NCBI GenBank assembly: GCA_034359265.1
Contig: CP136898.1
Location: forward strand, 43,361,501 to 43,425,500
DNA from: Canna indica
Taxonomy: Eukaryota; Streptophyta; Magnoliopsida; Zingiberales; Cannaceae
Reading direction: 5' to 3'
DNA: 64,000 bases
Below are positions 10,140 through 21,790 of the stretch, piece after piece. Numbering within the stretch: position 1 is the stretch's first letter; every line of letters starts with the position of its first letter. The notes beneath the pieces are model-generated. The model made no database searches. It was not told the DNA's origin and saw only the letters and a program-made list of their open reading frames with translations. Position numbers and translations under genes: made by a program.

Positions 10140-10568
10140 ATAATCTTGGCGATCAATTCCATAAATAATAATGTCAAGTTAGTTACCGAGATGCCAATGC
10201 CACCAAATACTATGGTTGTTGAAATCATAGAAGAACAACTTGTGGTAGAGATTGAATGGCTGAATAAGGAGGTCGCAGAATTTTATGAGATGTTGAAAGC
10301 TGTCGATGAACCTTTGTATGAGAATTGTCCTAAATATACAAGATTTTTGACAATGATACAACTCCTGAACTTTAAATCTAATTGTCTAAAGAAAAAAGTA
10401 AATAACACCATGACAATTGAAGGTTCAATATCAGAAGCATATATAATTCAAGAAATTTTAACATTATGCTCATTTTATTTTGAATCGACCATTCAGACAA
10501 GACTTCATCGTCTTCCACGGAACGACGACGGGGGAGCTCAACCATCAGATGGAGGATCTCGACCATGA
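10140..10568 (+). pseudogene. CACTA B transposase, catalytic-region start (TNP2)
   Basis: Directly after the ATA duplication, the transposase frame of B resumes. 'EFYEMLKAVDEPLYENCPKYTRFL' and 'QLLNFKSN' are typical of the start of the Transposase_21/TNP2 region that follows the transposase-associated domain. It then drifts from the family after about 'EAYIIQEILTLCSFYFESTI' (a form of the 'EAKKILC.LG..YEKI' block) and ends at 10566. The last 30 codons (Arg/Gly/Asp-rich) do not look like the family, so a junction or deletion probably lies near 10490. Confidence 0.8.
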
Positions 10569-10607
10569 GATGGTCGTTTAAATATTTGTTGTTGCCCTGG
10601 TCGTGCT

Positions 10608-11516
10608 TTGGGTTCTCGTTCGTCTAGATACTTAAACGACAAAGAGTACCATTTGACATACTTGTATGTTTTACACAATTGTCTACAGATTGAAAAGTTC
10701 ATTGAAATATTTGACATCAAGATGATGACAAAATACTCGATTTACAGCAATGAGGAATTAGAGAGATTACACAATCGTGAGTTCCCTAACTAGCTTCGAT
10801 CTTATAGTACAGAACACAGAGATGAAATAGATAACAGAATATTTGAATTTGCTATCAGACCAGCGCGACTTGTATCATGTTATAATGGTTATTTTGTTAA
10901 TGGATACAAATTTCACACAGTTGAACATTCATTTACAAAGAAGACTATGAATGTCGGGGTCTACGTCAAAAGGACAACGTATGCTGAACCGTTAATAGAA
11001 GTCACAGAATTACAGCTTTTCGACTGGAAATCAATTGCCCTTTTTAAATATCATTGATTCGATACAAGTGAAAGGGGCATGAGAGTTCATCCAAAGTATA
11101 AAATTATCAAGGTCAATTACAAATTGAAATTGGCTTCAAAGGAGCAATTTATATTGGCATCTCAAGCTACAAGTATATTATATGCAATATCTATCTCAAA
11201 AGAAAGATAGGGAAGATTGGTGTGTAGTCTATAAGACTAAAGCCAGAGAAAAAATTGACGTGGTAGTTGGAGAGAATGAGTCGACAGATGACTTCTATCA
11301 AGAAGAGGATCCTTCCAATTTGGAGTGAGTTAGTCCAATACTCGAGGATGATGACACAAAGTTAGTTCAATTGGTAGTAGAATATATTGATGACGACGAT
11401 AATGAAGTTGAGGAAAGACAGAATGATGATAAGGGAGAAGAAGAAGAAGTTGAAGATTCTAAAGAAGAACTAGAAGAAGAGTATTACTTGGATGATGATA
11501 ATGACGATGATGAATA
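10608..11516 (+). pseudogene. CACTA B transposase, DUF4218 end, DUF4216 and acidic tail
   Basis: 10680-10793 carries 'KFIEIFDIKMMTKYSIYSNEELERLHNREF', the end of DUF4218. After a stop codon in place of Trp or Phe, 10795-11200 carries DUF4216 ('SCYNGYFVNGYKFHTVEHSF', 'KKTMNVGVY', 'LFKYH', 'KIIKVNYK'). The end (11215-11516) encodes the 'DDDDNEVEERQNDDKGEEEE' style acidic tail and a stop at 11514. Stops and frame changes at about 10792, 11056 and 11205 show decay. The central catalytic part of the gene is missing. Confidence 0.8.
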
Positions 11517-11603
11517 ATTTTAAATGGATACTATATCTTTAATTATTAAATATAGCTATTAATATATTATATATAATCTAATTATTTTTCATTTTTGACA
11601 GTT

Positions 11604-13330
11604 ATGGTTTGAGAAGTGAATGTCCGAGGAGGATTTCCTCACAGGATCCATCAACGATTACCACCCGTCGCCCCCTATCCACCCACCAATGTCCCCCGCA
11701 GCCACTGTCCCTTTGTCGACACCCACCATCCCCCTGCTTGTAGCCACCGTCCTTTTGCCTCCACCCACCATCCCCCCACCTGTAGCCATCGTCTCTTCGC
11801 TTACACCCACCATCCCCCCACCTCTGGCCACCATCCCCTTAGGTGATCCAGGTCCATCGACATTTGCAATTTTGACAATGAAACATAGGTCACGAGGGCC
11901 TAACAGAATTATCCCTCTGCCAGGCGAGGGGAGTCGCGCAAAGTAGTTAGTGTTCACGAAAAAAAGTAAGTAGATGCATTTATTATTGATTATAATTTAT
12001 ATATAATTTAATATATCATAATATATAATTGTACTATATTTGGTGCAACTTTGAGCATGAGGATGTTCCTCGCACGATAGCGGGGAGGATCCAACGCTTC
12101 ATGCACGGGACCTGACCTACATGGTCTCAAGTGCCCTGTGAGCTTGTAGATTTGATGTGGCGAGAGTTTAAGGTACGCATATTTATTAAATGAATGTTAA
12201 TTATAAATATCGATTAGTCGCTATTTGTAGAGAGTGCTTGGAGACCGTTGTCCGTGCTCGGTACAATCTGCTGCTAAATCAAGCCCGGACCACCGTGATG
12301 AGATGGGTGGGGGCCTCGCATATTGTAGAGACTCAGGGACATGACCCCGAGTGGATTTCTATACATGTGTGGGACCAGTTAGTTCGGCGGTGCTCATTTG
12401 TTGTGTGGCAGGAGGTCTCCAGGTCTACGATGAGAAACCATATTTCCACGGGGGGAGCGACACAGGAGCGCACCACACTGATGGCTCCGTGTCTTTTACG
12501 GTGCATGAGCATCGTATGATATATATAATTTCCTTACTTCTAATTAAATTATATATATATAGAGTACAATTATATTATTGTATTTATTTCTAATGTTAGA
12601 CGCGGGTGGAGGAGGATGGCACCAACCACCGCCCCTTACTGATGGAGGTGATTGAGCGCACTCATCGTCGACGACATCGGGTGTCGAGAGGAGGGCTACA
12701 GTCATCTTGGTAAGTATATATATTTGATTTACGCTATTTTTATTTACAGTTTATATATAAGTAGTACATGAAAAATAAACTCGTGTAGAAGACACAGACA
12801 AGGACCATCAACTAGCGCAGACGAACACCGCAAATGACTTTGACCCTATAGCGTGGGTAGAGGTTGCAGGTGGCTGGGAACAAGACCGTGTTTATGACTT
12901 TGTTGACAGTGGCCATGCACAAGCCGTGTTAGGGCCACTTGGGGCACTAACCACTCCTGTTGCGGGTGAGCAGCTCTCCACATCCTGGATGTAGGACCAG
13001 AGCTGGATAGGGCCTTGGAGTCCAAGCTTACACAGCAGGGACAGTCGATGGTGGAGCAGAGACTGGTGATGGAGGAGCATCGACAAACGAATGAAGAGTT
13101 GAGATGGACGATGGAGGAGCAGAGACGAACGATGGATGTACAGAGGCAAATGATGGAGAACATGCAAGCGCTCCTGACTCTGATTGCATCTCACTCCGGC
13201 ATTCATATACCTCAGATGTCTGAGCCGTTCTCCTCGACCCAATCGACGCTCCCCACTAGTCGATGCTCCTCATCCAGTTGTTGTCGACTTTGTCGTCTCA
13301 TCTTCCACCACCTCCACCGCAGGCGTGAGA
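11604..13330 (+). pseudogene. CACTA B second gene (plant transposase Ptta/En/Spm type)
   Basis: Exon 1 starts at ATG 11604 and codes for a Pro/Thr-rich N-terminus like that of D (49953, minus); codon 3 is TGA where D has CGA (Arg). Later exons lie at about 12049-12172 ('HEDVPRTIAGRIQRFM', with a stop in 'GT*PTWSQVP'), 12229-12520 ('ARYNLLLNQARTTVMRWVGA', 'ETQGHDPEWISIHVWDQL', 'ISTGGA') and 12601-12712. The last runs 12790-13330 ('WVEVAGGWEQDRVYDFVDSGHAQAVLGPLG') and has a frameshift before a coiled coil ('MVEQRLVMEEHRQTNEEL'). The exon order matches the other four copies. Confidence 0.75.
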
Positions 13331-13757
13331 TTTTTGTTTTAGTGTATTTTGATTACATTTTGATACTTGTTATATTTTGCCTCCGTTTGAGGCTTACATT
13401 TTGATACATGTTATATTTTGCCTCCGTTTAAGGCTTATATTTTGATATTTGTATATATAACCTTTGTTTGAGACTTATATTTTGATATTTGTATATATAG
13501 CCTCGATTTGAGGCTTAGATTGAAACCTAAATTGTGTAGTTGCTTGTATATTATGTTGTGTGGTGGTAAATTGGTTGTTTTTGTATATAGTATCATGTGA
13601 AAATTGTTGTGCCGTTGCCGAAAGTGTATCGTAACTAGCTGATGGCCTGAGTAGCAAAAGATATCACGGTTGCTAATAATATCAACGGCGGCTCTGAGCC
13701 GTTGCTGATATTTAAATGTCAACGACAATCGTGTGGACCGTCGTTAATGATTTATAT
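13331..13757. other. 3' non-coding and right subterminal zone of CACTA B
   Basis: Three to four diverged repeats of 'cctccgtttgaggcttatattttgatacttgttatat' occur at 13350-13510. They are followed by subterminal phrases such as 'gagccgttgctgat' (13690-13712). Sequence of the same type occurs inverted in C, D and G ('catcaatctaagcatcaaacggaggcaaac'). No gene. The CACTA terminus itself is absent. Confidence 0.6.
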
Positions 13758-14482
13758 CAGAAGAAGAAGTTGGCAAAAGAATTCGCTGCTTACGCACTTA
13801 TAACGGAGGAGAGTACACCTCAACCGAGTTCTCCAAATTTCTTCGAGATGGTTGGATACGCCATCACTTTACATGTGCCAACACTCCGTAACAAAGCGGC
13901 ATAGCAAAAAGAAAGAATAGACATCTTGCATAAATATGCCGAAGTATGCTCCATGCAAAGAATGTTCCAGAGCACTTTTGGGCAAAAGCAATGAGGACTG
14001 CATCATTTGTTATTAATAGACTTCCCCAACAAAGGTTACACTTTCTTTCTCCTTATGAAAAATTATGGAACATGAAACCTTCAGTTAGCTTTTTTCAAGT
14101 TTTTGGATGTGTATGCTATGTATTTGTATCTAATCATCTACGTAGCAAAAAGGACAAAAAGGCTGTTAGGTGCATCTTTATAGGATATGATAATCAGAGA
14201 AAAGGATGGAGATGTTGTGATCCTACAGTTGGGAAATGCTACACATCCAGGAATGTTGTGTTTAATGAAGCATCCTCTTGGTGGTCCTCAGACAAACAAG
14301 TATTGCCAGATTCAGACACTTTTAAAAATAAGGTACAACTCTGGTTGAAGCTGATGAAGCTGAGATCTAGTGCAACTCAGATGAAGCTGAGGTTGCAAAT
14401 GGCGATGGTGGAGAAAATCAAAATCCTTGGCAAACTAGTGTGTATCAACCAAGTGATGAAGGCGAACCTAGCGAAACAGTAG
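13758..14482 (+). pseudogene. Copia integrase, core and C-terminal part
   Basis: The frame is best read as '[20 protein letters not shown]', then '[12 protein letters not shown]', then 'GIAKRKNRHLA'. From 13946 the open frame continues with 'MLHAKNVPEHFWAKAM', 'NRLPQQRLHFLSPYEKLW' and 'FGCVCYVFV', with 'CIFIGYDNQRKGWRC'. Integrase inserts the cDNA. In copia families the second catalytic Asp sits in RTDNGGEY and the Glu in NGIAERK. Here they read RTYNGGEY and GIAKRK, so both visible catalytic residues are lost. In-frame stops occur at about 13894 and 13929. The 62-residue frame at 13716-13904 is a shadow of this gene. Confidence 0.85.
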
Positions 14483-14559
14483 TGCCGACTCCACTCAGAA
14501 GGTCTACCAAAATCAGAAAGCCTAATCCTAGGTACGCCAATGTCACCATAATTGAAGAA

Positions 14560-15676
14560 TAATATGCAAAAGAGTCAAAAACTTTTGAAGAAGCATTTGT
14601 GAAGCCGGAGTGGACTAAAGCAATGAAAGAAGAAATTACTGCACTTGAACAAAACCAAACTTGGGAGCTTGTGCCAGAGCTAAAAGATGTGAAGTCCATC
14701 TCAAGCAAATGAGTTTACAAGGTAAAGCGTCACACAGATGGATCGATTGAGGGGCACAAGGCTCGTCTGGTAGCTCGAGGATTCTCTCAACAATATGGAC
14801 TAGACTATGATGAGACATTTAGTCCGATGGCAAAGCTTACAAACTGTTCGGGTGTTATTGGCCTTAGCTGCAAACAAAAATTGGAAGTTGTGGCAGAACG
14901 TGAAAAATACATTCTTGCATGAAGAGCTGGATCGAGAGATCTACATGAATCAACCATCAGGCTTCCAGAGTCAAGATCATCCTGACTATGTGTGTAAGTT
15001 GAGTAAAGCACTGTATGGGCTAAAACAGACTCCAAGGGCATGGTATGGTAAGATTGCTGAATTTCTTACCTATAATGGTTATGTTGTAACATCTGCAGAC
15101 TCTAGCTTGTTTGTCAAAACTAATGGAGGCAAACTAGCTGTTGTGCTAGTATATGTAGATGATCTAATCATCATAGGAGATTGTGAAGAAGAAATTCTCC
15201 AAACAATGGAGAATCTATCTGTTCGCTTCCAGATGAAAGAACTAGGTGAACTTAAACACTTCCTTGGCTTAGAAGTTGATCGCACTAAAGAAGGAATCCT
15301 CCTTCATCAACATAAATACTCCAGAGATTTGCTAAAGAAGTTCGGAATGCTTGAGTGCAAGCCTATCTCCTCACCTATGGAGTCAAATGCAAAAATCTGT
15401 GCTCACGAAGGAAAAGATTTGGAAGACGCAACAAAGTACCAACAATTAGTAGGTAGTTTAATCTACCTAACTTTAACAAGACCTGACATTTCCTTTATAG
15501 TTGGTGTGATGAGTCGGTATATGCAAAATCTGCAGAAGCCACACTTAGAAGCAGTAAGTCGAATCCTCAGATATATGAAGAGCACACTTGGCCATGGAGT
15601 CTTCTACAAAGAAGGTAAAAATTGCAAGCTAGTTGGTTATTGCGATGCTGCCTATGCAAGTGATCACGACACCTGA
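14560..15676 (+). pseudogene. Copia reverse transcriptase
   Basis: The RT begins in one frame ('KPEWTKAMKEEITALEQNQTWELV', about 14600) with '[24 protein letters not shown]' at 14753-14825. It shifts frame near 14830 and runs open to 15676. In the 14807 frame the blocks are '[12 protein letters not shown]' (residues 69-80), the YVDD catalytic box (116-119), '[11 protein letters not shown]' and 'TRPDISF'. The first catalytic Asp block reads '[11 protein letters not shown]', with Asn in place of Asp. A TGA at 14710 and the frameshift confirm a pseudogene. Its neighbours are in copia order. Confidence 0.9.
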
Positions 15677-16123
15677 CACTCAACCACAGGCTATATCTTC
15701 ATGCTTGGGTCGGGAGCAATCTCTTGGTGTAGTAAAAGATAACGAACTGTGTCGTTGTCTACAACATAAGCCAAGTATCGAGCTGTAGCCATGACAACTC
15801 AAGAATGTACATGTCTTATGCAACTATTGAAGGACCTACATCAGCCAACAAGGTATGCAATACCCTTATATTGTGACAATCAATCAGCAATACAATTGGT
15901 AGAAAATCCAACCTTCCATGCAAGAACGAAACACATTGAAGTACATTATCACTTTGTCAGAGAAAATGTCCTAACAAAAGAAGTCGAATTAAGGTATGTT
16001 AAAACTGAAGATCAACTTGCAGATTTATTCACGAAAGGCTTGAGTGGCAACAAGCTTGAGGACTTCTATCACAAACTCGGCATGATGAAGAAGACGGAGG
16101 TTGATGTTGAGGGGGAGTGTTAA
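15677..16123 (+). pseudogene. Copia RNase H
   Basis: RNase H removes the RNA strand during cDNA synthesis. The region reads through 'STTGYIFMLGSGAISWCSKR' and 'KYRAVAMTTQECTCLMQLLKDL', then 'YCDNQSAIQLVENPTFHARTKHIEVHYHFVRE' style, and ends 'YVKTEDQLADLFTKGL'. In-frame stops occur at 15674, 15740 and 15768. From 15791 to the TAA at 16121 it is open. The coding end lies at the polypurine tract. Confidence 0.88.
16109..16117 (+). promoter_or_regulatory. Polypurine tract of the copia element
   Basis: GAGGGGGAG lies directly before the LTR start TGTTAAAG, the standard plus-strand primer position. Confidence 0.85.
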
Positions 16124-16371
16124 AGATAGCAACGTCACCCACTCGGCAAGGCTTGGTTGACCAAGCCTTGTAATTATCTTATTTGTTTTTGATAAATCTT
16201 GCATTTATTCATTTAATTAGTTTGATTTAATATGTGGCTCATATTGTTTTGAGATCACTTACATAGAGTTTATCATTTTCTTGTAAGCCTATATAAGACC
16301 CTCGTTTCCACTGATTAACATATCTATCTCAAGGTTTCATTCCTCCATTGTGTGTGTGTTTGTTCTATACA
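16118..16371 (+). repeat. Copia 3' LTR
   Basis: The LTR starts TGTTAAAGATAGC and ends ...TTCTATACA, with TG/CA ends 254 bp apart. A TATATAA box lies at about 16290-16296. No second copy is present because the 5' half of the element is gone. Confidence 0.85.
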
Positions 16372-16480
16372 CCTAATAATGAAAAGAATAAGAGGTTCGC
16401 CATAACTTTGAGTGTTTCAATTTTTGTGCCAATAGTAACTGTACTAGGTGCAATTATCGCAATATTCAAATATTGGCGAG
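16372..16480 (+). pseudogene. Membrane-protein gene fragment, exon with one transmembrane span
   Basis: Open from the LTR edge, it encodes 'NNEKNKRFAITLSVSIFVP' followed by 'IVTVLGAIIAIFKYWRG'. The pattern is a basic segment, one strongly hydrophobic span of about 22 residues, and a basic stop-transfer. The donor at 16480/16481 reads G|GTAAAT in phase 1. The acceptor at 28181/28182 (TTGTAG|GT) continues in phase as G-R-R-A-K-P. This pattern is like the membrane exon of a receptor-like protein, but no kinase or ectodomain remains. The 5' part was cut by the copia element. Its identity is unproven. Confidence 0.5.
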
Positions 16481-17014
16481 GTAAATTCTTTACTAAAATT
16501 ATAATATAAATTTTGCATTTGTTTTTTCTCTATTGATAGATGACGTCAAAATAGTAAATGATCAACATACTATATATTCAACCATTTAGATAAGGAGCCC
16601 TCTATTCTTAATTACATATAGTTGCAAACATCGATCTTGTATTTTTTTTTCAAATGTGTTCTAACATTTTGTTTCCATTAAATTCATCTCTCTATTTCTA
16701 TTACGGCTTGCTTGCTTTATAGGATAAAGGAAATATGATAATATATGATTTTTTGTCCATTATTTATCTAGCAAATGGATTAGAAGAAGATATTAAAAGA
16801 ATATAAAATAATTATTATATCTAATAAATATTGGATTTAAAAATTCAATCTAATACTATCTTTCATTTGTTATTCTAACATATGTTATCCAATCTAGTGA
16901 AGCAAACGAATTATTATTGTGTTTGTTACAACCAATCCATCATCCTTAAATATTCTTTGCCAGCAATTATTCATATTGTAATCATGATACGTACATGGAC
17001 CTGTACGTATCATA
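16481..17014 (+). other. Intron-like DNA, first copy of a duplicated block
   Basis: AT-rich. From about 16727 it matches 26433-26550 joined to 27976-28068: 'atccaatctagtgaa.caaa.gaa.tattattgtgtt', then 'aatccttaaatattctttgc.(g/a)gcaattattca'. No gene is seen. The unit is intact here but carries a foldback insertion in the second copy. Confidence 0.6.
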
Positions 17015-17771
17015 TCCAAAGTTCAGCCTAAGCCTAAATATTGGTCGAAGGTTATTGAACCCGTGCCCCTTTGCCTTGTCTGCCTATAAAACTTGGTTCT
17101 AAGCCTTCCTATGACTCTCTAATATTCCTTGAGCTATCATTTGGTGATCAACAACCCTTCTTGAGCCATTCTTTTGTAGAAATCCTAATTTGAGCCCTAC
17201 TCCCTTTGATTAAACTGTGTTCTTGTATCATCATCAAAGACTTAAAGAGGAGCTAACATCTCTTGGTTGGAGCTACGTATTTTATTATTTGAATTGTTGC
17301 CTCATTTACTTGTGTTTTCTTTTTTGCTTTATATTATTGTATTTAGAGTTAGTGTTTAACCTAGGTTGATTAGGTCAAGTTTGGGTGGTTACCTTGGTGT
17401 AGAGACATAAGTCCATCCTTGTAATATAGGATTATAGTGTCCTTAGGAGAATGAGGTGGGAAAGTGCTTTTGGGGAGAAGGCGTAGACTTTTTGGTATAA
17501 AAGTCTTTGTTGTATAGGAACTCCTAGTGGAATTAGGTTTGAAATTCTATGCAGGATGCATAGATAATGGAGCAGGTGATGTTGTTCAACCACAATAAAT
17601 CTCTTATGTTTGCATTAATAAATTTGTGTACTCTTGTTCATATTTGCTTATGTGGTTAATTGATTAAAGTTGTGTTTTTGCCAAGTTGAAAGAAATCGAT
17701 TAAAATTCGAAATCAAGTTAAAACTCATAGGAAACACACTATTCACCTCTAATGTGGCCATTCATCTCACA
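17015..17771 (+). repeat. LTR of a copia-type element, copy 1 (5' end missing)
   Basis: From 'agcctaagcctaaatattgg' to '...tcatctcaca', it parallels 29705-30400 plus 34550-34570 nearly base for base (TATAAAA at 17085-17091; 'tgaggtgggaa..tgc.tttggggagaaggcgtagactt'). It ends in CA before the primer site. The LTR start (TGTCGGCTT type, seen at 28697) is absent here. It is also related, more distantly, to the solo LTR 34739-36329. Confidence 0.8.
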
Positions 17772-17772
17772 T

Positions 17773-17785
17773 TTGGTATCAAAGC
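17773..17785 (+). promoter_or_regulatory. Primer-binding site
   Basis: TTGGTATCAAAGC directly follows the LTR. It resembles the initiator-Met tRNA complement TGGTATCAGAGC used by most plant LTR elements, with one change. The second copy at 34572-34584 is more decayed. Confidence 0.75.
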
Positions 17786-18229
17786 GGATTCGTAGATTAA
17801 GATTTTACCAACTTGTCTACATTGACCTCCGATCCATGTATGGTGCTAGAGATGGTTGTGTCTATACCACCTAGATTTGTTGACTTAAACTTTGGTCTTT
17901 TGAAACTTAAGGATAAATAGAATTAAATTAGGATATAATTTCATACCAAATCGCAGTGGAATAAACCCAAAATGTTTGACTATACTGTTGATATGCTTCT
18001 TTCATGAATTGTTCACACGACTTTACACCAATTCACATTATCGGATTTGATGTGTTTTTCACAATGAACACACCCAAATCTTCTCTCTTTAGAAATCTTT
18101 ATTTTATGGTTTTTGGGACTTTCTCTCTCTCTCTCTTTAGATGGGATTTTCACAGTGAACATAACCAAACTCAAAATTGGTTGTAAACTCCCACTCCTTA
18201 AATATGAAAAGACATAATTGACCCTCTCT

Positions 18230-19110
18230 TAAAGACTCAAGATTTAGGAGTTTTCAATATGTTTGAAATTGAATATCTTGAACCTAGTAATGAAATGGAT
18301 ACATGGACTAGAAATGAAACTGATGTATTTGATTTGAACGCTAGAGCAATGAATTATTTTAATGTATTGTTCATTTCGGAATGAAATTTTTGAAAAAGGT
18401 CATGCATTGCAAATCAATTTTTGATATTTAACCACTTTGAATATTTTATATGACTTTGCCAACACCGAAGAGCTTACTATATTTGTTTAGGGTGGTGATG
18501 ACAATGGTCATTCCTCCAATGCTAACTATGGTTTTGATGCTCATAGTGCTTCTAGTCAAAGGAGCAATCGTAAAAGTCAGAAAAGGAAAGTTGTGTGCTA
18601 CTTTTTCAAAGAGAATGGGCACATCAAGAAGAATTGCCCCTCGCTTGTAAAAAATTCTAAAATGAAGAAGAATGCTTCAAGGACCTTCTTCGATCCATGT
18701 GAAGCATCTTTGTATCATGATGATAAAGCCACTTCCCAATATCTATATCATGATGATGAAGCCACTTCCCAATGTTGCCTCATGGGTCTTCACAATGAGG
18801 TAAAATCTGTCACTTCTAGTCATATGGATAATAGTGATATTAGTATCTCTAGTTCTTTTGATATGTCTTATGATGAGCTATTAGAAGAATCTAAGAAAAT
18901 GTAAACTTGAAACTTAGTAGTCACGTGCATGAGTTGAAATTAGAAAATTAAAAATTAGAAGTTGACATGATTGAACATTTTAATGATGCATTGAAACTTG
19001 AGGTTAAAGATTTGAGAACAAAAATTAGTGATTTAAGAAATAAAAATGAATCTTTGAAAAGTAAGTTAAAGTTTAGAAATGATGATTCAAAAATGGATTT
19101 CAAAATTGAG
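18230..19110 (+). pseudogene. Copia-type gag relic with zinc knuckle
   Basis: Gag packages the element RNA. 18248-18372 encodes 'FEIEYLEPSNEMDTWTRNET' then 'LNARAMNYFNVLF', typical of the UBN2-type gag of copia elements. After a deletion, 18480-18900 gives 'SGGDDNGHSSNANYG' and the knuckle 'CYFFKENGHIKKNC' (the second Cys is Phe). Then comes an acidic/Ser-rich part ('CCLMGLHNEV', 'SYDELLEESKKM') and, beyond a stop at 18902, a coiled coil ('DLRTKISDLRNKNESLKSKL'). There is no pol gene downstream. The 37440-37588 copy is the same gag start. Confidence 0.75.
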
Positions 19111-19246
19111 AATGACACCTTAGGTACCTAAGCCCACTAACCCCAAGGACCCAAAGGTATATGGTACCAAAGATTTTTTCTTCTTGTAGGGGGAGCCACC
19201 ACACAAGGGTGAGTTGATGGTTAATTGAACTTACTTGAGGGCTTAA
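19111..19246 (+). other. End of the gag-linked region
   Basis: Contains 'aaggacccaaaggtatatggtacc' and 'gtagggggagccaccac', remnants of the same copia-type element before the MITE. No frame stays open. Confidence 0.4.
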
Positions 19247-19832
19247 GGGGGCGTTTGGTATGGGATAATTTAATACATTACTGGTAATCGTAATTAAAAT
19301 TACCTGGGCCCCACCATATTATCGTGTTTGATTGAAATAAATTACTGGTAATCTAGATGCCCATGGTAATCTATATTACCACTCGAGTGGTAATCTACAT
19401 TACCAAGGGAGGGGGTGGCTATGTGGATTACCAGTAATGTGGTAATATTATTATTATTTTTGATAAAAATACCCCCAACTAAAATACCCTCTATTGACAT
19501 AGAGAAAAATCCTCACCTAATCTCATAGTAATTTGGTAATCCCTATTTTATTTTTTTATTTTTTATTTTTTTTATTTTTTTATATTTATATTTTATTTTA
19601 TTTTATTCTTTTTTAGTTTATTTTTTATTTGAGGGTATTTTAGTTTAAGATATAAGTTTTCGAGTAATTTTTTTTATACCAAATAATGTAATGTGGATTA
19701 CTAATGAGATTACCAATACATGCCAAACATGGTAATATAACATTATCAGTTATTTTAAAAGTGATAATCTATCTTAGTGATAATTAACCTAGATCCTTAG
19801 TAATCCTAAGTGATAATGTACTAAATGCCCCC
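19247..19832. mobile_element. Tourist-like (PIF/Harbinger) MITE
   Basis: The ends are GGGGGCGTTTGGTATGGG and ...TACTAAATGCCCCC, inverted repeats of about 14 bp with mismatches. The TAA at 19244-19246 is repeated at 19833-19835. At 586 bp without coding capacity, and with repeated 'ggtaatc..gattacc' inverted phrases inside, this fits a Tourist-type MITE. A related partial copy lies at 24574-25564. Confidence 0.8.
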
Positions 19833-19835
19833 TAA

Positions 19836-21360
19836 AGGATACATCACCTCAAGGTTGCAACTTCAAGTCACCATGATGCCTTATGTATGAAATTTTGCAT
19901 CTAAGTAAATTTGGTATCATCTTTTTTACTCTATTTATCATTTTTTAGTTGGAGTTATGATACTTGCTTGAGTTGAGTTGTTTTCTCCGCTTTTGATTCA
20001 CTTTGAAAATGGATTTATGAATTTTGAATTTCTGGTCTCTTCGGAGACCTTGGTGACCTATAACACTTCTATGCAACCTTACGATTCTAAACCCTAGACT
20101 ACCCGTTGGTCTTTCGATTTTCAACCAATAGGAATAGTTGAATATCTTATTTTTCAAATATTCTATATTTTGATATCTATTTGATTCATTTTGGTATCAC
20201 TTTAATTTATTCGAAATGAATCTCTATTACTTAGCAAATTAAGTAGGATTTTGGAAATAATACTTGAATTTTGTTCTTTGGTATCTAATTTAGTTATCTT
20301 GCTTGTAGCCGTAAGTTTATTATGATACTAATGAAGCTTGCTTGCAAGATAAGCTTAACTTTAATGGAAGGCAAAAGAAATTGAAAAACAAAATGAAAAG
20401 TTTGGCAAAATTCTCATGAATGATGTATGATTTTAATTTTTGAAAAATTCTTAGTATAATGTCTCAATAAATATGTCATAATGATTTTTCTATGCTCATG
20501 ATTGAATTTGCATGATAAATGATTGAAATCTCATGACTAGATAGAATTTTGATACTTAGGCAATTTCATGATACCATGATTTTTGAATGAAATTGTACTA
20601 GGTTAAAAATTATTTTAGAGACTTCATTTTAAAACCAAACTTGATACACATGCTAATATTTGCTCATGTCATGCTTTTATGTGTTTATTATTGAAAATCC
20701 ATGAGTAAATAAAAATTTGGTACTTAGACAATTTCATAATACCATGTTTGATTTTGGTAGGTTGATATTTTGAATAAATGAAATTATTTTCACTCCCAAC
20801 TTGATATGCATGCTTTTAATGATTATATATTGGTGTTGTATAAGTTTGAATGAAATCTGAAAATGTCATGAACAAAATTCAGTTATTTATGAAAATATCA
20901 CTAATATTTAGTGAATTTTACAAAAATATATAAAAATGATTTGCGGTTGATTCTTGAAATTGTTTTTCTATTAAAATCAAGTTTATGATGAAATTTTTTT
21001 AGTAAAAATATGATTTTTAAGTATTGTTGTACTCATGTATTTATGTCATGACAATTTGAGTTATCACATAGAACTTGGACCATGATTTCCATCATTAGAG
21101 TTTAACCACACTTGGTATCGTTTATGTCCTTGCTTGTGTAAAATTATTTCAAAAAATAATTTTAATACTCCAATCAATGCTTAGAAAATTTCAAAAAAAA
21201 TATAATGGAATTTTAAAAATTTAAGCTCTATCGTGTTCGCATTTACTTAAGCCCGACTTGAAGAATGAAATCATATCTTGATTTCATTTCAAACAAGAGC
21301 GTTTAAGTTTTGATGAAAATATACTTTTGGATTCCTGACTTGGCACTTGAGCGTAGTTTT
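19836..21360. other. AT-rich non-coding stretch
   Basis: About 1.5 kb of AT-rich DNA with recurring 'cttggtatc', 'catgattgaatttgcatg' and 'gaaattttg' phrases. It may be remaining non-coding DNA of the copia-type element. No ORF above background, exon-like block or RNA gene is visible. Confidence 0.5.
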
Positions 21361-21790
21361 CACTACAAGAAAATGAACCTCTAATGACGCAATTGTGGGG
21401 ACGCTTTTATTAGCGTTGCCAAATTTTTAAAATCCATATTATTTGGAGACGCTATAAAAAGTGTCATCTTTTTTATTGTAATTAGGGACATATTTTTTCT
21501 TAGCGTCTCATTTTTTTTGGATTAAGGGCGTTTTATTACAAGTGTCTCAAAATTAGAGACGCAATTTACATTGCGTCCCCGATTTTTTAAAAAATTAGAG
21601 ACAATTTATATTGTGTCTCCAAATAAAAAAAAATTAGAGAGCAATTTATATTGTGTCTCTAGTTTAAAATTAGATACTCCAATTTATATGTGTTTTCGAT
21701 ATAAAATTAGAGACACAATTTATATTGCATCTCTAATTTAAAATTAGAGACGCCAATTGATATGCGTCTCCATTTAAAATTAGAGATCAA

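Larger units (their letters stand above)
2441..13757 (+). mobile_element. CACTA element B (outer), truncated at both ends
   Basis: The plus-strand content is a leader with short repeats (5130-5390), a TNP2-type transposase gene (5665-6030 and 10140-11516) and a second gene (11604-13330). A right subterminal region rich in 'gccgttgctgat' inverted phrases ends near 13757. The LINE (2517-4966) lies in the AT-rich leader and sibling CACTA A (6031-10139) lies in the transposase gene. No CACTA terminus is visible at either side. The right end is replaced by copia integrase sequence, so B was cut by later rearrangement. The left limit near 2441 is a guess from base composition. Confidence 0.7.
13758..16371 (+). 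mobile_element. 5'-truncated Ty1-copia element
   Basis: The plus-strand order is integrase (from the middle of the catalytic core), reverse transcriptase, RNase H, a polypurine tract and a 254-bp 3' LTR. The 5' LTR, gag and protease are absent. On the left the integrase begins abruptly against the right end of CACTA B. On the right the LTR abuts the membrane-protein exon at 16372. Many stops make it inactive. Confidence 0.9.

Noticed and set aside
13716..13904. 62-codon frame starting MSTTIVWTV
   Set aside because: It overlaps, out of frame, the copia integrase core ([13 protein letters not shown] and TCANTP are readable in another frame).
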